Source: an uncultured Saprospiraceae bacterium
GTDB lineage: Bacteria; Bacteroidota; Bacteroidia; Chitinophagales; Saprospiraceae
Assembly: GCA_937942405.1 (NCBI GenBank)
Contig: CALDEN010000289.1
Coordinates: 1-8,285 of the forward strand
Direction: 5' to 3'
Length of the DNA: 8,285 bases
Of the stretch, positions 1-6,100 are shown one piece after another. The notes under the pieces were generated by a model. The model was not told where the DNA came from and made no database searches. It was given only the letters and a program-made list of their open reading frames with translations. How positions within the stretch are numbered: position 1 is the stretch's first letter; the number at the start of each line of letters is the position of its first letter. The translations under genes and the position numbers were made by a program.

Positions 1-1
1 G

Positions 2-145
2 CTTCCATATCCTCCATCATCACCATCTATCGCTCTATTTAAAGATGGTAAGCTCGTTCATATGTTAGAGCGTCATCATATCGAAGGTCGATCTGCTCAA
101 ATGATTGCTGAAAATCTCGTTCAAGCATTCGATCACTTCTGTTAA
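2..145 (+). CDS. BrxA/BrxB-type bacilliredoxin, C-terminal fragment (5' end outside window)
   Basis: The reading frame is open from base 2 and gives 47 residues before TAA at 143-145. Visible residues include PSIALFKDGKLVHMLERHHI, then EGRSAQMIAENLV, ending in AFDHFC. This matches the C-terminal half of the YphP/YqiW (BrxA/BrxB) family as I know it: a thioredoxin-like strand 'PSIALFKDG', the 'ERHxIEGR' turn and a final amphipathic helix. The family reduces bacillithiol mixed disulfides on cytoplasmic proteins and is usually about 140 residues, so roughly two thirds, including the active-site cysteine motif, lies to the left of the window. It converges with the giant surface gene and overlaps it by four bases. 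A dyad 11 bases past the stop (156-186) may terminate its transcript. The family call is fairly safe; activity cannot be judged because the active site is not visible. Confidence 0.88.
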   Translation, partial: LPYPPSSPSIALFKDGKLVHMLERHHIEGRSAQMIAENLVQAFDHFC

Positions 146-3100
146 AATTTGACAAGACTTTGGGTTTTATAAAATCCTCTAAAGTCATATCTAATTACAT
201 ATTTTCCTGCTGGTATATCCTTTAAATCGATGGTAAATTCATTTTTACCTTCGATTATATCGTCTGGTGTACCATATGCCACGATCTGACCGTTCATGGT
301 GCTTATCGTCCATTTTACGGGTGTTTCGAAAGGTGATACGATTTCATGGGTGACATATCTCTGAGTAGGCTGTGGCCAAGATCTCATTTCGAATCTATCG
401 AAGTCTGAGAAATTGTTTTTATACACTCCTGCATCTAATTCCATAAAATCCACTCCATGAGATAAGACGATGAGTGAGGTTTCCCCGTTTGAAGGATTAG
501 CGTCACTATCGAGCATATCGTTAGCTGTTGCATCCATCGGACTAAATACATATCCCGATGGAAGATTAGAAAATATTACCGCATAGGTTCCTTGCTTGAG
601 TCCATCAAACTGGTAGAAACCATTGGCATCTGTTACCGTACTTTGTAATATAAATGAAGTACCTATCCTCAGATCTACTTCGATATTTTCCATACCGGGC
701 TCACCTGCATCTTGTATTCCATTCTTATTTAAATCATCCCAAACAAAATCTCCGATCCTAGACGGTATATAAAATCCAGCATCGATATCCATATCTGCTT
801 CTCCAGGGCTTAGGTTAAAAATATTGGTGGCTCCCGGAGCGATTACCTCCATGACATCTGAGTCATTCGTATCGTCTCCACCTTGATACGCTTCAGAGAC
901 GGTATACTGAGATGGAGCGACAAAAACCAGATAATAGTTACCCGGTTGTACATCCTCAAAAAGATACTCCCCTTGGGCATTTGAAAATTCTGTTCTTATG
1001 TAATTATCAAACTCATCATAGAGATCTACTCTTACACCTTCTAATCCCGGCTCTCCAGCATTTTGCACTCCATTGCCATTAAGATCTGTCCACACATAAT
1101 CTCCAACTTCTGCAGTTTCTAACTGCATACCGGCATCTACGTTTTCGATCATTGCACCGGAGGTTACACATATAAGATCTGTCGTACCAAAGCCAAATGC
1201 ATTTGTCACATCGGAGTCTAAGTCATCATTACTGCCTTGATCCGCATCAACAAAGGCTATCCCTGGACTGTTATTAAATGTAACATAATAGTTCCCTGGT
1301 TTTAGATTGAAAAATGTGTAGAAACCCGGATTCCCATTAATATCATATCCTGAAAAAGTAGCATCTACCCCATTACCTGACTCATCAAAGAGAGAGACCA
1401 TGATGTCTGTAAGACCTAACTCACTAGGATCCTGTATCCCATTAGGGATCACATCATTCCAAATGAAATTACCGATATATCCTCTGTAGAAAAATCCTGC
1501 ACAAATCTGATTAGTAGAACTGGCTGAAGCCAAATCAATGAGATCTGTAGTTCCAGGACCATTTGCTCCGGTCACATCAGAATCTAAACCATCATTGGTT
1601 CCTTGGTCAGGATCTGTTGCCTCTGCATCATTAGGCAACACAAATTCTAGATAATACACACCCATCGGGACATTATCAAAACTATAGAAGCCTGGATTTC
1701 CGTTGACATCTGTAGCTGTTACTTTAGTATCTATTAATACAGCTGCATCTGTATAAAGATTAACCGTTATTCCATTTTCGTAGGTATCAGAAATGTCTTT
1801 TACCCCATTTCCTTTTTCGTCCGTAAATGCAAATCCAGATAGATTTAGATCACCCAACTCTGTTACACCTGCATCGATATTATTATTGATCTCTGCAGAA
1901 CCAATACTCAAAGCAGGAGTGGTGCCTATAGCAGTACCATTAGCAACTACATCAGAATCTATCGTAGGATCATTACCTACAAATGCTTGTGTAAATACTA
2001 AATTACCTCCGAGACTAAAACTGACTCGATAGTCTCCCGGTATAATATTAGAAAACAGGTAACTACCATCGACTCCATTTACAGACATACTCATGGTGGT
2101 AGAGATCAATGTTCCATTCATGTCAAATAGCTCGATATTTACCCCATTTACGCCTTCTTCTCCCATATCTAGTAATCCATTTTCATTGGCATCTAGCCAT
2201 ACACGATCACCTATAGATGCGTATCGGTAGATTCCGACATTGACATTTTGGATGGTAGCATTTGCTGTGATCGCTATGAGGTCAGTGGAATGATCGACCA
2301 CTGAACCTGTTACATCTGAATCTATAAGATCATCCATTCCAGCGTCTGCAGTAGTTATGATTTCATCGACATCCGCATTAAATACTAGATATACATTTCC
2401 TAAAGGCACTGAGGTAAATTGATAAAAACCGTCAGCCGCGGTAATGACGGAATTCAATAATAAATTCTGCTCGTTATATAACTCAACTATTACACCTTCT
2501 TCTAGTGGCTCAAGATCTTGCTGGATACCATCACCGTTAAGATCCTCCCATGCGAGTCCTGAGATTACCCCTAAACCTGAAAACACCACTCCTGCATCTA
2601 TATCTTTCATACTGACACCAGAAGCGACCATAAACGGATTAGTAAAACCTAAATTTCCAGATGCATTATTGGCATCAGAATCTATGCTTTCATTTGTTCC
2701 TACGTCTGGAGTTACAAACGAATAATTTGGGGGCATTTCAAATTTTACTTGATACACACCTGGAACTACATCTGTAAAACAATATAAACCATCAGCTCCG
2801 GTGGTCTTCATATCTATGACACTTCCATTCTGATTTATAAGACTTATAACTACATTTTCTAAACCATCTTCTGAATTAGAAAAAACCGCATTATCATCTA
2901 CATCGATCCAAACCATATCTCCGATAGTTGCATACTGATAGATCCCCATATCTATGTCCTCGATCGCTCCCATTACCGGCAGATTAAACGTTTCTGTCGT
3001 CCCTATACCGTTAGTCCCAGTAACATCTGAATCTATCATATTAGAAACTCCCTGATCTGCAGCTGTGATGACAAAACCCGATGGGACTATAAATTGTACG

Positions 3101-6100
3101 TAATAATTACCTGGCATTACCTGAGAAAAATTATAACTCCCATCCATCGCTGTAGACGTCTGAGCTATCAGTACTCCGAGAGAACTATACAATTCTATCC
3201 CTACACTTGGATATGGCATATCCATCATTTCGTTTATCCCATTTGCATCTCCATCTATAAATACTTCCCCAGATATACTTCCTTCCACATTTATTACACC
3301 GCCATCTATATCAGTGATGTCTTGCATAAATCCTAGACTGAAAATCCCTGTAGAACCAGGCCCGAATACATCGATTATATCTGAATCGTTTTGACCATTA
3401 CCTGCATTGGCATTGGTACTATTAAGATTACTGGCATAATTAAATACAAGGTAATAATCCGCGGGCAGTAAATTTACAAACGTATATTGTCCGTCATCAT
3501 CTGTCGTCACCTGATCTACTAGAGTCGCATTATCGTCAAATAAACTTACCATTACATTAGCAATCCCCGACTCGGTATTATCCTGAATCCCATCGGCATT
3601 TGAATCCAGCCATAAATAATCTCCAATGCTAGAATACGCAAAATATCCTGCACTGATATTTGTTAAATTTTGATCTGGAGCCAATATAATTTTTGCGGTA
3701 GATCCTATTCCTAGTATACCTGTAACCGCATTATCTGGCCCTACTGGAGAAAACAGTAAATTTGGCTCAAGGCCAAAAGATACATAATACTCTCCAGGTA
3801 CGAGATCATCGAAAAGATAATTTCCATCATTATCGGTCGTAGTAGTAGCAACACTTACATTATTAGCATCGAGGAGATTTACGACTGTTCCCGTTTTTAT
3901 CGGTTCACCCGAATCAAAAGATCCATCGGCATTATAATCAAACCATGTAATACCTGATATCGAAGAGGATAAAAACTTAAAGCCATAATCTTGATTACGT
4001 TCGTTCTGATTTGAAATCAAATTAAAAGCACTACCAGCATATACACTTCCAGAATCTATGAGATCTCTACTGTCATCCGTCCCATTTCCAGAATCTGAAG
4101 TAGTGGGAGCATACAATGCATTCTTGCCAATACTGATTCTATAATTTCCAGGAAGCACATCCTTAAATAGATATGCCCCCTCCTGATCTGTAATTTGAGT
4201 AATCGGAATATTGGTCGTTAGATCTTGAAGAATTACGGTTACTTGTGATAAGCCCTCTTCTCCTACATCTTGTATTCCGTCATTGTCTGTATCTATCCAT
4301 ACGTAATCTCCAACACTGGCAAACTGATAAAAAGCACCGTTAATGTCTAATAGATTTTGGTCAGCAGATAGCATAATCAGATCTGTCGAACCGAACTGAC
4401 TATTTACAATACTATTATCTGCACTAGATGGAGAATATTGGAAAGCACCCTGCCCAAAAAGAACATAATAATCGCCGGGTAGTAGATCATTAAATACATA
4501 ATACCCATCAGCATCCGTAACTGCAGAAGCGATAAAATTTCCTAGACCATCATTCAAGATAACTGGAGTTCCTTCTTTAAATGGCTCTGCATTATCAAAG
4601 TTTCCATCTGCATTTAAATCTACCCACGTAAATCCAGAAATAGAAGACGGCATATATTGAAATCCAAAATCTCTAGAACGATCATCTAAATCAGATACCA
4701 ATTCAAAGACCTCAGAGGCATATACATTTCCTGCATCGGTCAGTGCTCTACTGTCATTAAAGCCATTGCCTGCATCTACTTGAGTCGGTACGAGTGTAGC
4801 TGTTTTTGCTACTTGTAAACTATATGACCCAGGTACAAGATCTGTAAATAGATAACGACCGTTAAGATCTGTGATCGTAGCACTAGATGCCCCTGTCGTC
4901 TCATTAATTAACGTCACCGTTACTTCAGTGAGAATATCTTCTGTTGCATCTTGGATTCCATTTTTATCCGCATCTATCCAGATATAATCTCCTACCGATG
5001 CATATTTATAAAATCCTGCATCTATCCCATTTATATCTTGATCCGCAGCTATATTTATCTGTGTCGTAGAACCCGTTGCTATTACCTGATCGACATCCGA
5101 GTCTAGACCAAATGATGTATACTGGTAATCCTGCTCAGCCGTAAATGTCAAATAATAAGCTCCTGGATTTAAATCATTAAAGCTATACGTTCCATCAGTC
5201 CCAGTCGTTGTCGTACTTACAAACGCACCTCCTAAAGTCCAAAGACTCACATCTACCCCGGCCAATTTCTCTTCGCTATTATCTACTCCATCAGCATTAA
5301 GATCGATCCAAGTATATCCAGAAATGGACGATGGTTTATTTTGATATCCAAAATCTAAATTATCAATTGTAGTTCCTGAATTAATTACGATCACCTCACT
5401 AGCATCATCTCCCGTATACTCATTTATCGGACGACTATCATTACTACCGTTACCGGCATCTGCGATAGTGGCTTGAATGTCGTCCGTATCTGATATAGAC
5501 AATGAATAATTACCCGGAGATAAAAACGAAAATGAATAATACCCATCCGCATCAGTAGATCCAAAGAAAAATAAATTAGTATTTAAATCTATGAGTCTTA
5601 GAGAAAGATTAGGTATTCCAGATTCGTCAATGTCTTGAAGACCATTTCGATTAGTATCCAGCCATATATAATCCCCTATCGTAGAATAAGCAAAGTAACC
5701 TGCATTAATATCTGTAATATTTGTATTGGCTTGAAGCCAAATCAAATCCGTCGCTCCATCAACGATATCATTCTCTACGGTAGAATCTCCATTAAGGACT
5801 GTAGTTACCAGACCTGAAGGTTGTGTAAACACCACATAATAACTACCTGGATTAAGGGTGTCGAAAATATACTCTCCATCTGAATCGGTAACTGTAGAAG
5901 CTATAAACTGTCCTGAGGCCATAAATAGATCGACCTCAACATCGCTAATATTTGATTCACCAGCCGAGAATCCATCTCCGTTATTGTCTAACCATGCGTA
6001 TCCGCTGATCGATGACGGAGCATACTGAAATCCAAAATCCAAATCCAAATTCATCTCTCCTGAGATTAAAGTAACCGTAGTTGTATAGGTAGATCCATTA

